Assembly: GCF_030704535.1 (NCBI RefSeq)
Contig: NC_081822.1
Coordinates: 35,231,001-35,295,000, forward strand
Direction of reading: 5' to 3'
DNA length: 64,000 nucleotides
Source of the DNA: Vitis vinifera
Lineage: Eukaryota > Streptophyta > Magnoliopsida > Vitales > Vitaceae
Part shown: piece by piece, positions 11,700 through 23,193 of the stretch
Numbering within the stretch: the first letter of the stretch is position 1
How the letters are laid out: every line of letters begins with the position of its first letter
Notes under the pieces: generated by a model
What the model was told of the DNA's origin: nothing
What the model saw: the letters and a program-made list of their open reading frames with translations, nothing else
Database searches by the model: none
Position numbers and translations under genes: made by a program

Positions 11700-12175
11700 A
11701 AATTCATGTGACCATATGAGGTGGATAAAGTACCATTTTTAAAATTTTCAGGGAATGTGGGAGTTATTCAAGGGCCATTTTTAAATCTTTTGAGGCTGCA
11801 GACAGCCATGTCATCAACGGCCCACATGTATTGCAACCATCAGCCGTATGTTTCCAATATTTAGTAACATATTTGAGCCTCATCTTAATGATCTTATTTA
11901 TATATACATATATAAATAATTCAACATCTGTATGATATCATACCCTAAAAGTTTTTGTTGAGTCAGTCATGTGAAGCTGATTTCACACCATATGATCGTA
12001 TGAGGTGGATAAAGTGCAACTTTTTGGGGGAAAGGGGGAGTTATTCAACCGCCATTTTTTAAATCTTGAGGGGCTGCAAATAGCAATGTCATCAACAGCC
12101 CACATGTATTGCAACCATCAGATGCATGTTTCCTATATTTAGTGACATATTTTGAGCCTTATCTTAAGGAAATTG
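11700..12175 (+). repeat. tandemly duplicated mannanase upstream block
   Basis: Two direct copies, about 11700-11905 and 11975-12175, share text in the same order: CATATGAGGTGGATAAAGT / CGTATGAGGTGGATAAAGT, GGGAGTTATTCAA, GTCATCAACGGCCCACATG / GTCATCAACAGCCCACATG, TGTATTGCAACCATCAG, and CCTATATTTAGTGACATAT-like ends. The same block occurs once, inverted, between B and C at about 18168-18400. It may be a promoter module or an old repeat carried with the promoter. Confidence 0.7.
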
Positions 12176-12466
12176 CTATTGAATCTTTAATCACTGATGC
12201 CTCAGCAATTCCATGTTCTCTTCAACTAAAACTAACCAACATGCACCTTCAACTACCCTATCTTCTTCCTCTATTCCTTTCTTGTTCACCATCTCTCTCT
12301 ACTTATTACACCTCCCAATTTTCGTCACCATTTCACATGTAAAAGCTTTCCTAAATTAACAAACTTCTCTCTTAATTCTCTATCTATAGATAACTAGAAA
12401 ATTCAATGCAAGTTCCTCATATGATCTAAACTAACAAGAACTCCTAAAACAAACCCACTTGGTAGA

Positions 12467-12710
12467 ATGGCATACTTCAGTAGAAGCAGCTTTTTTTTTT
12501 TCAGTGCTTTTCCTCTTCTTGTAACGCTAATCTGTGAAGCTAGAGTGCTTCTTCAATATTCAGGACTTTTTCAAACCCAAAATACTCAATTCATCCTGGA
12601 CAGTTCCTCTTTCTTCTTCAATAGGTTTAACTTACACTGGATGATGAACGTAGCAGCAGAACCAAGCCAAAGGAATATGATATCTTCTGTGTTTCACTAG
12701 GCTGCAGCTG
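12467..12710 (+). pseudogene. mannanase exon-1 fragment psi-B
   Basis: ATG at 12467 opens 77 codons of mannanase exon 1 (signal peptide, [34 protein letters not shown]), then TAG at 12698-12700. The mannanase similarity ends at GCTGCAGCTG (12710), where Copia integrase text begins. QTQNTQF, the LD pair, QRN and the upstream leader (GCAAGTTCCTCA) make it closest to gene B. Exons 2-5 are absent, so it encodes at most a secreted stub without either catalytic Glu. Several residues fixed in the family are changed (FFFNRFNLHW). Confidence 0.85.
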
Positions 12711-15490
12711 AATTTTTGGAAACTAGGATTTTGTGAGCACTATATTTTTGGAAAGCAAACAAGAGTGATATTTCAGATTGCAATCTTCCACTTTACTGAA
12801 GTTATCTTAGACTTTTTCCACAAGGATGTTTGGAGATCAACCAGAGGAGCTTCTAAAGGAGGTATGTACTATTTTGTTACTTTTGTTGATAACTTCTCAA
12901 GAAGGGTTTGGGTATAAGTCATGAAAACTATGGATGAAGTTTTGAGAGTGTTGCTTAAATGGAATGAGATGATTGAAACTTAAACTAGTAGGAAGATCAA
13001 ATGGCTAAGATCAGAAAAATGGTGGTAGATAAAAAAGTGGTCCATTCTCCATGTCAAAATGAGAGCATGTATAGTTCAACATTCCATGGTTAGAGATACA
13101 CCACAGAAAAATGGGAAAGCAGAGTGAATGAATCGAGCATTATGTATGTTGTCAAATGATGGAATGAACAAATAAAGAATTTTGGGTTGAGGCAGTTGTT
13201 TAGGCTTGTCATCTCACCAATTGTATGTCATCAATTATAATTAAAGGTAGAACTCTTGTTAGGGTACAATCTGGATCGGAAAACCTATAAATGATTATGA
13301 TTCCTTATCACTTTTTTGTTTCTTTGACTTTTTTCATGTGACGGAATCTAAATTAGATCTGAAAGCCAAGAGATTATTATTCATGAAGCTTAGTATAGGT
13401 GTGAAACGATATCATCTTTGGTGCCCATATTTTAAAAAAGAAAAGATAGATTTGAGCAAAGATATAACTTTTGATGAATCTTCTCTATTGAAACGTGACA
13501 AGAAACTTGTTCGAAAGAAGAGAAGACTATTGTACTTTAGAACATGTGGAGTTTGAGACAACATCAATTGACCCAACAAATGTCAATGAGACAACTAGTA
13601 ACCTTCAAATGACACATGCATGAAGAATATACTTTAGGTTAAGTTCTTCCACAATACCAGGATTCAATTGTAATTACTAGACCAAGAAGAGATATTCAAA
13701 TGCCTATTTGATTTGTTGATAGGATAGTTTCAACAAAGAGTAAGAAATGCAGTGAAAAAAATAAATTTAGAAAGCATTGGAAGCAAGCAATGGATGAAGA
13801 AATGTAGTCCCTTCAAAAGAACAACTACGCAAGGGTAAGAAATAAGAAAGTTTCAAGGCTAAGTTGGTACCAAGGGATATCCTCAAGAGGAAGGCATTGA
13901 CTATGATGACATGGTTTCTACAATGGTAAAGCATTCCTTTATCATTGTTGCATTGTTAAGTCTTGGTTGCATTGTTGGACCTTGAACAAGTTCAACTTGA
14001 TATAAAAACAACATTCCTACATGGTGAGGAGGAAGAAGAGATTTATATGAATCAGCCATATGGTTAAAGTTGTCAGAAAAGAAAATTGGGTATACAAATT
14101 GAGAAAGTTGCTATATGGATTGAGCAACTCCAAGAGCATAGCACACAAAAAATGAATTTGATCATTGTGTGTGTTTTTGCAAGCTACATGATGGATCTTT
14201 CATATACTTGCTCTTATATGATGGCAACATACAAATAGCATCTAAGAGAAAAATGGATATTGAAATATTGAAAACTCGGTTAAATAAAAAATTTGAAATG
14301 AAAAGAAACATTCTAGGCACAGAAATTTGCAAAGGTAGAAGCAACGCCAAGGCTAGTTTGACACAAGCAATATTTAAAGAAACTAATACAAAGTGGCATG
14401 ACTAAGTAATCGGAACACGTAAGGTACCCTATTTGCTTTTCATTTCAAGCTTAGTGCAACTTCATCTCCTAGCATAAATGCAGAACAAGAATACATGTCG
14501 CAATTCCTTATTCTAATGTCTTAGGCAGCTTGATGTATGTTATCATGTGTATGCAGCCTAACTTTGCAAATTGTTAGTTTGGTAAGCGGTATGCGAATAA
14601 TCTTAGTAAAGGACATTGGCAAGTTATGAAATGGATTTTGCAATACATCATGCAAACTTTGAACGTTAGTTTGGTTTTTCAGCAGGATGATGATATTGGT
14701 TAGTGTGTAGTGAGTCATGTCAAATCTAATTATACAACTGACTTTAAAAAATATCAAATTGACGATAGTTTATGTATTTGCTCTTGCTACAGGACAAGTA
14801 AGTTGGAAGTCTACTCTATAATCTACAGTTGCCTTGTCAAAAAGAGGCAGAGTACTTTGAAGTTGTTCAAAAGCATATTAGTTTGTCTTTGATAGCCAAA
14901 GAGCTATTCATTTAGCTAAAAACCAAGTATATCACACACATTTGAAGCATATCAATGTTCGGTTTTACTCCGTAAGTGAAATTATTTATTAAAGGAAATA
15001 TTTGTATCCAGAAAATTGAGACTGCTAATAATCCTATAGATATGTTTATCAAGGTGGTAATAACAATCAAGTTCAAGGGTTATTTGAACTTGATTAATAT
15101 CCTGAGAATTTGACTGCCATTCGGGTGTATGGCATCTAAAGATTTATTTGGAGGAGATGATGATTACTTCACTTGTCAAAGAAGAATTCTGGAAATTGGT
15201 AGTGGAGGACTAATTTTCCAAGGTGCATGGAGAACTTAGTTAGTGTTTGTTACTTTTTGAAATTCTTGTCACCCATGGGTTATGAATTGGTTTTGTTAGG
15301 GTTGGAGGGCCTATAAATAAGTCTAAGTCCTTTGTCTATCTAAGTGGCTTTAGCCAATATTAATCTGGAGAAAGCTGTTTGCCAACTAAGCCTCCTAGTT
15401 TGATATTCATCCAAGTTTCGTAATTTTCTGATTTAAAGATTATTGGATTAGTTTTGTAATTTTCTGATTTGGTTGTTAGTGGATTAATTG
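12711..15490 (+). mobile_element. Copia relic 2 (integrase to 3' LTR)
   Basis: Plus-strand fragments follow the Copia order: an integrase start (KQTRVIFQIA, then DVWRSTRGASKGGMYYFVTFVDNFSRRVWV) at 12740-12920; an RT piece at about 13800-14100 (LDLEQVQLDIKTTFLHGEEEEEIYMNQP); RNase H with TSKLEVYS near 14800; and a probable LTR from about 15210 that includes GCCTATAAATAAGTC. Many stops. The RT text is of the Tnt1/Tork kind (inference). The gag and protease half is missing, and the left edge is fused to psi-B. It is the closest relative of relic 1. Confidence 0.82.
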
Positions 15491-15494
15491 TTAT

Positions 15495-15600
15495 TTATAG
15501 GTAAAACTGGGTAGAGAAAGACAGAAAAGGTTGACAATTTAGGAAAGCTCTCAGAGGAGAAGCTGAATCATTTAACATATGAAAGGATGAGGTAGTTGTC
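15495..15600 (-). other. isolated mannanase promoter fragment
   Basis: About 100 bp read TTATTTATAGGTAAAACTGG, then AATTTAGGAAAGCTCTCAGAGGAG. They match the TATA-to-minus-200 region of the minus-strand mannanase promoters (compare 10645-10760 and 17918-18010). No exon is attached: Copia DNA lies on the left and the gene B 3' flank on the right. A leftover of a further lost copy. Confidence 0.6.
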
Positions 15601-16174
15601 TTCTGAAGTTAAGTCACATACGCACATTTGCAGTGGAGTTTAGAAGAACAGATACCAAATTTTGAAATCTTTTCTCATATTAAATAGCAACCTTTTTTTT
15701 GTAACATTCTTGTGAATTAAAATTTACTAGTCCATCAAGGGACTGTAATTTTGTAAATTAATTCCTTTGATGATAGTAAACCATTGGCCAGATTGGTTTA
15801 GTTAACAAAATGAAAACCCGATTTCTTATATTTTCAATGAACCAGAAAGGTTGCAGTAGGAAAAAGCAATGGAACCAATCTGTATTTAGGATCAAAAACA
15901 ACAATTAATGGTCACCGAATTAGGAGCACCTACCATTTCAATATTCAGTATGATACTGTTTGATAACTTCTCCACATGATCTCATCAGTTGTATCTTGCT
16001 AGCATCACATAATATTAAAAACAACAATAAATTTGATTGAAACGAATTCTTGAATAAATAATCAATGGTGAAGTACATCTGGTTGTGTCTATAAAAACCT
16101 AGTTCATAAGCACTAAATTGCTAACACTCTCTCTAAGTGCTTTCAGCCTGCTGCTTAATTAAGCGCTTTTATAT
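15601..16174. other. 3' flank of gene B, non-coding
   Basis: No gene seen. Similar to 8390-8949 beyond gene A (for example CCATTGGCCAGATTG, AATGGTGAAGTACATCTGG), which shows that the 3' flanks were duplicated with the genes. Confidence 0.6.
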
Positions 16175-17848
16175 TTATACACGATCAAGGGCTATCATTT
16201 TATTGGATTGTTGAGTAACGAGGCCGCTTGTGGAAGGAGTTTGAGACAAAACAATCTCATACCCATCATCATATGACTGCATCCCCTCCGCCATGAGTTG
16301 CCAAACCAAGCCTCCACCAATTCCTCCATTTCTTGCGAAGTTGTAGATGTTGGTATAAACAGCATTCAAAAATGAATCCCTTGCACTTAGACTATATCCC
16401 GGGTCTTTGCTCGATTTTCCAAATTCAGAAAAAACCATTGGCTTCTTTATTATGGTCCTTGAGTCTGTCCAGTGGCTCATTGTCCATCTTTGCATGAAAG
16501 CCATTTGCGAGCTATCATCTTTTCCTGACAACCTATGCAAAATTAAGTAAGCAACTGGTTAATTCGCTTTGACTAATAATGATATTTAATAGCCATAATT
16601 ATTTAGCAAGTATTGCTTACCAAATATCAGGATATGCATGGATGGTTGTGAAATCAATTTCCTTAATAAGATGATTGCTAATAAAATCGGTGCCAACTTG
16701 GTAACCAGGGTTTATTGCCTTCTTTTCTGGCATTGAATCACCATAGAATCCTTCCATGCCTACTGTCAACAGGTGTTTGTTGTCAATGGATTTAACATAG
16801 GTTGCCATTTCTTGAATCCATCCCTGTCATATTGAAAACATAATTAGTTAAAGGAAGCACTCAAATCAATTACAAACATAAGCACCAAAGGCTACTAATG
16901 TGATAGGTGTGCAGAAAGGCTCACATTCAGGGTTTTTCCAGAGTAATCAACTTGGCAACGTGGTTCATTTATCAGTTCCCATGCCATGATAGTTGGGTCA
17001 TCTTTGTAAGCAACTCTAGTGATTGTATTGATCCTTGTTAGCACTCTCTGCAAGAAAGTATCAAAAGCAAGTTATTAGCACACAAATATTGATTCATGAT
17101 CTACTAATTATATCTCAAGGAAAGCAAATGTGCAGTATAGCAACATTCCATGATGAAAGCTCATGGTTTGGACTCTCAAGGAAAATTTAACCCTAAAGTT
17201 AGGTATTCATAGTTGTACCTTGACATGGTTCTTATAATAGCCTTTGACGACTTCATTAGTGTAAAAATCGTCATCCTTGTTCACCGGGGCACCAGCACTT
17301 TTAGCCCAATTCACATACTGCGGCCTTCCTCCGAAATCTTTGTAGTTGTTGCTTAAACTCAATATCAAGCGGACTCCATACCTTTTTGCTTCCGAGATCA
17401 CAAAATCAAGTCCCTGAAAATATGTTAAATTTAGTCATGCAACCACTACTACTGCATTTGTGCCAAAAATGTTTTTCTGAATGCAAAAAGATGGGCATTT
17501 GGGAGTAGTACAGACCTGAAAGACGCGCTCATCATAAACTCCAGGAGATATCTGAAGAGCTTGATTGCCTCCATCATTGAACGCCCATGTCCTACAGACA
17601 CTGAGTCGTGAAGCTGTAGCCTGGCCAAACACCTCAGATATCTTATTCCTTTGGCTTGGGTCGGCTGCTACGTTCATCATCCAGTATGAGTTAAACCCAT
17701 TGAAGAAGAAAGGGGAACCATCCAGGACGAATTGAGTATTTTGAGTTTGAACAAATCCTGGCGATTGAAGAAGGACTCTAGCTTCACAGACAAGGGCTAA
17801 AAGAAGGAAAAGCACCGAAAGAAGGCTGCTTCTACGGTAGTATGCCAT
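16175..17848 (-). CDS. mannan endo-1,4-beta-mannosidase, gene B (GH5)
   Basis: Same enzyme and layout as gene A: exons 17848-17516, 17413-17219, 17047-16925, 16823-16621 and 16532-16175 (333, 195, 123, 203, 358 bp), all GT-AG, 403 residues. The signal peptide ends near CEA at residue 23. Acid/base E204 lies in NEP and nucleophile E321 in [28 protein letters not shown] follows. It differs from A and C in the leader ([11 protein letters not shown]) and QTQNTQF, and these changes are shared with psi-B. TATAAATA lies at 17920-17927. It is head to head with gene C over 1.49 kb. Intact by eye. Confidence 0.94.
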
Positions 17849-19338
17849 TATACGAAATGGGTTTGGTTTAGGAATTCTTGTTGGTTAAGATGTGAGGAAC
17901 TTGCATTGAGTTTTCTGGTTATTTATAGACAGAAAATGAAGAGAGAAGTTTGCTAATTTAAGGATGCTTTTTGCAGAGGAGAGGTTGAATCATATTACAT
18001 GTGAAATGGTGACGAAAATTGGGAGGTGTAATCAGTAGAGAGAGGTTGCGAAGAATGAAAAACATAAAGGAAAAAGGTATGGTAGTTGAAGGTGTTGGTT
18101 AGGTTTTAGTTGAACAGAACATGGAATTGTTGAGGCGTCAGTGATTACGGATTCAATAGCAATTTCCTTAAGTTAAGGCTCAAAATATGTTACTAAATAT
18201 AGGAAACATGCATCTGATGGTTGCAATACATGTGGGCTGGTGATGACACGACTATTTGCAGCCCCTCAAGATTAAAAAACGGCGGTTCAATAACTCCTAC
18301 TTTCCCCTAAAGGGTTGCACTTTATCCATCTCATATGATCACATGGTGTGAAATCAGCTTCACATGACTGACTCAACAAAAAATTTTAGGGTAGTGATAT
18401 GATACAATACAGGTAGGAGCAAATGGGGTCAATGCTAAATATGAAAACACGAGTCCATTGCAAAGTACAGAATGATAGAGAACCCTTGTTCAAGCCATAT
18501 GACTCTTTCCATGTGTTGATTGGTTATCGTGAAGGTCGGTTCGCCTCAGACCATGTGACAATGTGACATAGATGAAGGAACTACTTTTGAAGGAAAGATA
18601 AAGTTAGACTGGGCTCTTTTATTCTATTTTATTTTATTTTAAATTCTTGGTAGGCTGCAGATGGCTTTGTCATCAACAGCCCACATCGATTGCAGCCTTA
18701 TCAGCAGCCTATTTCCTATATTTAGCACCAAAATATGTTTGGTTTTGGAAATTTTGAAGGAGGAAAATGTGAGGGAAAATAGATAGAGAAAAAAATGGAA
18801 GAAAAAAAAAGTGAAAAAAAAAAGTATGTTTAAATCCAATAAATTATTTTTATATATTTTTTTAAACTCATTTTACTTATTTCTTTATACCATATAAAGA
18901 TTAAATAATTTAAAAATATATAAATTTTTGACATAAAAAACTACTTTTTTTTAACATTTTTTTTCTTTGTTTCGTATTTCTTAGGAGCCAAACATAGCCT
19001 TGAGGAATTTTGGTTAAATCTTTAATTGTTAGTGCCTTAACAATTCCATGTTCTCTTCAACTAACTTTTAACCAACTCTTTCAACTTCCATATCTTTCAT
19101 TCCCTATTTTTTTCATTCTTCACAATCTCTCTCCACTGATTACACCTCCCAATTTTCCTCATGATTTCACATGGAATATGACTAAGCCGCTGCTCTGCTA
19201 AAATCTTTCCTAAATTAGCAAACTTCTCTGTCTTCCTCTCTCGATTTTTTTGCTATAAATAAGCAGCAAGCACAACACAAGTGCTTCATATCCAGACCCA
19301 CAAGAATTCCGATCCTAAAACAAAGCCCAGTTACTACA
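17849..19338. promoter_or_regulatory. divergent intergenic region between genes B and C
   Basis: Holds both promoters. TATAAATA for B is at 17920-17927 (minus) and for C at 19254-19261 (plus). The proximal 350 bp upstream of each ATG are shared across the cluster (for example AATTCCATGTTCTCTTCAACTA). The conserved blocks lie at 18168-18400 (minus sense) and 18655-18740 (plus sense), with the second block inverted at 18470-18575. A short AT-rich stretch at 18770-18990 is unique. It is the inverted counterpart of 10574-12466. No gene seen. Confidence 0.65.
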
Positions 19339-20962
19339 ATGGCCTACTTCGGTAGAATCATCTCCTTTTCGGTGCTTTTCCTACTTGTTGCCCTAGCTTG
19401 TGAAGCTAGAGTACTTCTTCAATCTTCGGGATTTGTTCAAACTCGAAATACTCAATTCACCCTCAATGGTTCCCCTTTCTTCTTCAATGGGTTTAACTCA
19501 TACTGGATGATGAACGTGGCTGCAGATCCAAGCCAAAGGAGTAAAGTGTCGGATGTTTTTAGCCAGGCTGCAGCTGTAAGGCTGAGTGTCTGTAGGACAT
19601 GGGCATTCAACGATGGAGGCACCCAAGCTCTTCAAATATCTCCTGGAGTTTATGATGAGCGTGTCTTTCAGGTTCCAGCATTTCCAGAAATCCCTTTTTT
19701 TTTTTTGGTGCATTTATGTATAGATTTAATTTACTAACTCCTTTGATACATATGACAACAAATATTCAGGGCCTTGACTTTGTGATCTCGGAAGCAAGAA
19801 AGAATGGAGTCCGCTTGATTTTGAGTTTGAGCAACAACTACAAAGACTTTGGAGGAAGGCCTCAGTACGTGAGTTGGGCTAGGAATGCTGGTGCTCCAGT
19901 AAATAGTGATGATGATTTTTACACTAATGAAGTCGTCAAAGGCTACTATAAGAACCACGTTAAGGTACAAATTATAAATACCTAATTTAGATTTGCTGAG
20001 GAGTCTGGCCGACATTGTTTTTTCTAATGACTCGATTCCTGATACTAATTAATATTGGATTAATTTCTTGCAGAGAGTGCTAACAAGGATCAATACGATC
20101 ACCAGAGTTGCTTACAAAGATGACCCCACAATCATGGCATGGGAACTGATAAACGAGCCACGCTGCCAAGTTGATTACTCTGGAAAAACCCTAAATGTGA
20201 GCCTTGACACACCCCCATAACATTAGTTGGTGGCTTTTGGTGCATATGTTTATAATTATCATGGAGTCCTTCCTTAAACTAATCACAATTTTCAATATGA
20301 CAGGGATGGATTCAAGAAATGGCAAGCTTTGTAAAATCCATTGACAGCAATCACTTGTTGACAGTAGGCATGGAAGGATTCTATGGAGATTCAATGCCAG
20401 AAAAGAAGGCAATAAACCCGGGTTACCAAGTTGGCACAGATTTTATCAGCAATCATCTTATTAGGGAGATTGATTTCTCAACCATACATGCATATCCTGA
20501 TATTTGGTAAGTAATACATTCTAATTACTTCTCGCTACCAATTATAATTGTAAGTTTATTAAGAACATGTTGAAGCTAACATCTTTTATGCCTAATTTCC
20601 AATAGGCTGTCTGGGAAGGACGATAGCTCACAGATGGCTTTCATGCTAAGATGGACGACGAGCCATTTGACGGACTCAGAGACAATAATAAAGAAGCCAA
20701 TGGTTTTTTCTGAATTTGGAAAATCGAGCAAGACCCGGGATATAGTCCAAGTGCAAGGGATTCATTCTTGAATGCTGTTTACACCAACATCTACAACTTT
20801 GCAAGAAGTGGAGGAATTGGTGGAGGCTTGGTTTGGCAACTCATGGCTGAGGGGATGCAGTCGTATGATGATGGATATGAGATTGTTCTGTCTCAAAATC
20901 CTTCAACAAGCGGCCTCATTACTCAACAATCCAATAAAATGATAGCCCTTGATCATATTTAA
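19339..20962 (+). pseudogene. mannan endo-1,4-beta-mannosidase, gene C, frameshifted
   Basis: Five exons with the family layout: 19339-19671, 19770-19964, 20074-20196, 20304-20506 and 20606-20962, all GT-AG. Exon 5 is one base shorter than in A, B and D: within 20727-20733 the AGC AAA GAC codons of the relatives read AGCAAGACC. The frame shifts after residue 327 and meets TGA at 20769-20771, giving 339 residues instead of 403. Both catalytic Glu (E204, E321) lie before the break; the C-terminal barrel part with the conserved VWQLM is lost. Beyond the break the old frame is otherwise open to 20962. The promoter with TATAAATA at 19254-19261 is well kept. It could be a recent pseudogene, an allele or a sequencing error. 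Closest to gene A. Confidence 0.88.
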
Positions 20963-21937
20963 TTTGAGCAGTCCATGACTAGTGATTATTGAAGCAATTG
21001 GGGACAATGAAGCAGCTGGTTGAAAGCACTGAGATTGATAGAACCTTAGCATTAGAATTAGGCTTTAGAAGGTAGTGTTTTCAATGTTGGTGTATTGATG
21101 AATTTTTTTCTCAATTCTATGACAAAGGAATTCTTTATCAATTTTATTACCTTTTGCTTAGCTGATGTTTCTCGATGTGATAATATCTATAATATTTATT
21201 CGTGGCTTTGTAATGGAAAAGCAGCCCTCACAACATGCATGTACTAATTGAAATTATCAGTCTCTAAAGCTTGGTAATTTATTTGAAAAAGCCATTCCAA
21301 GTACTGGCTAAGTGGGATTCAAGTAGAATTTTGCATCAGATAAATTGATGCAAAATCCTAATAATGGATCATAAAGTTGGGATAGATTGGGTTTCAATTT
21401 TGAATAGAAACTTGACATATCCTGCCATGCCCCCTGAATATTCAAATTTTGTATGGAACTGAGGCTTACTAAGTAAATGAATGACATGCAAAATAGAAAA
21501 AACGGATGTAATTAATTAAACCATTAAGAATATGGGTAAAAAGAGAATACTAAAAGGAATCTCAGATAAGTTTTCAGATGAATATTAATCAAACCAATTA
21601 TACAAAAGCAAGTCAAACAAATGGAGGGCCAAAGAAACTATTCTTCAACCATTCCATATAAACCAACCGAGATGATGACCTAATTTATACTCATGAAAAG
21701 TCCATCTTGGCCTTCCCTGAAACGCTTCCTGCCCAATTTGCAGATACACCTGAAAGTGGAAGGTAAAAAAATAATGTATGTGTCCATGGTTAAAAGAGAA
21801 AGATTGATGCATGTGATGTCATAAATATGACCTAAAAATTCTGGTTACGTAATGGCATACGAAGCCATATGAAGCCAACTCATTTTCATACGTAATTTCC
21901 ATTTTAGCAAACTGGATAGAGATGATCTATAAATGAA
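20963..21937. other. 3' flank of gene C, non-coding
   Basis: No gene seen. The first 100 bases hold short similarities to the 3' flanks of A and B (GAAGCAGC, TGAAAGCACT). Confidence 0.5.
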
Positions 21938-22581
21938 AGGGAGAATTATGTTTTGGGGGTAGATGGGCCCCCAAATTAACAAAAGGTCCATGTAACTCTT
22001 CAAATTGAGCCCAAGACCCAATGAAAATATGGAAATTGAGTTGAAGGATATCATCCTTCAGTATTTCCAAAAATGCCCTTTGTTGATTTTGAGAAAAAAA
22101 AAATTAATATTTTTGAAAAATACTTTTCTTTAATTTAATATTTTAAAAAAATACTTTTATGTAATTTAATATTTTTTAAAATACTTTTATTTAATTTAAT
22201 ATTTTTTAAAAATAAATTTATTTAATTTAATATTTTTTGAAAATAAATTTATTTAATTTAATATTTAAAAAAAAATTAATTTAATATTTTTTTAAATACT
22301 TTAATTTAATTTAATATTTTTGAAAAAAAAATTAATTTAATATTTTTGAAAAAAAAATATTTAATTTAATATTTTTGAAAACTACTTTTATTTAATTTAG
22401 TATTTTTGAAAAAAAATTAGTGAAAAAAAATTATTTAACTTAATTTTATAAAATATTTTATATGTGTTCTTAAAGGGTATATTTGTCCGTTATTATTTCA
22501 TATCATTCATCTCAATTTAAAGAGTTATATGGACCTTTTGTTAATTTGGAGGCCCATCTACCCCCAAAAGATAATTCTCCC
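21938..22581. mobile_element. inverted-repeat element (MITE-like), 644 bp
   Basis: The ends are about 70-bp terminal inverted repeats: the left begins AGGGAGAATTATGTTTTGGG, and the right, read inversely, begins GGGAGAATTATCTTTTGGGG. Both continue with GTAGATGGGCC, CAAATTAACAAAAGGTCCAT and AACTCTT-AAATTGAG, with few mismatches by eye. An 8-bp direct repeat TAAATGAA flanks it (21930-21937 and 22582-22589). The inside is a degenerate AT-rich array around AATTTAATATTTTT. No transposase frame. The 8-bp site suggests hAT type; a Mutator-type element is possible, because the relative in gene E has a 9-bp site. Confidence 0.85.
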
Positions 22582-22589
22582 TAAATGAA

Positions 22590-23193
22590 ATCACATTAAT
22601 TAAAGGGCATAACTTATATATGACATGTTTCTGCTCTTGCACACCTTGGAATTAGTCTTGGGAGAACTCGTTGTCAAGACCTAAATGTTAGATTAATTAC
22701 ATGAACCGACATGAAAATGGCAGAAATCATAGTCTGTAGTCTATTGGATATATTTTGTGCGTCTGACTGCATCTATTTTACCATGTAGTGAAGGCCGTCA
22801 AAAGTACTATTCTTGAAATTTGTATTGAAGTATACAACATTCTAGTTTCTTTATGGCTAAACGGTCATTATTGTTATTGCACTTAACGTCAAATAATTGA
22901 GAAAGTATGAAAAAAATCACTAGGAGATTAATCAATCCCAACCTCTGTTGATGCTAAGTACTATACCCTCATATATTGATTATCAGAAAAGATTCGATCA
23001 GAATAATAAAACCAAAATACTCTCATTCCATAACATTGAGAATTATGGGAGGTGAAATACATAGGGTTTCTTATTAACTAATAAAAGCCCTAGCTTCTAA
23101 GCATCAATTAAACTTCTATTACTAAGACTCTGCATCTTTAGCCTCTTGAAGATAGCCGTACATGGGGTTCAAACCATACTAGCCATGGCCTGC
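22590..23193. other. 3' flank of gene D, non-coding
   Basis: No gene or element recognised. Confidence 0.5.

Larger units (their letters stand above)
10574..12466. other. divergent intergenic region between gene A and psi-B
   Basis: 1.9 kb between two head-to-head starts. 10574-10990 is gene A's promoter and matches the region upstream of gene C in detail. 10890-10990 holds a conserved block (AAGATGAGGCTC, then GGTTGCAATCCATGTGGGCTG). 11040-11145 holds a second block (TCACATGGTGTGAG, then AACACATGGAAAGAGTCAC), also seen upstream of D, near 26400-26515 and inverted near 18470-18575. On the psi-B side the first block occurs twice in direct order (about 11700-11905 and 11975-12175). A short (TAA)n run lies at about 11636-11654. 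No gene seen. Confidence 0.65.

Noticed and set aside
12467-15490. A mannanase-Copia fusion gene
   Set aside because: A stop codon occurs before the junction and the Copia part is full of stops.
22079-22450. AATTTAATATTTTT array read as a satellite or CRISPR-like array
   Set aside because: Units are irregular and lie inside a transposon-like element with clear inverted ends; no unique spacers, and the genome is plant.
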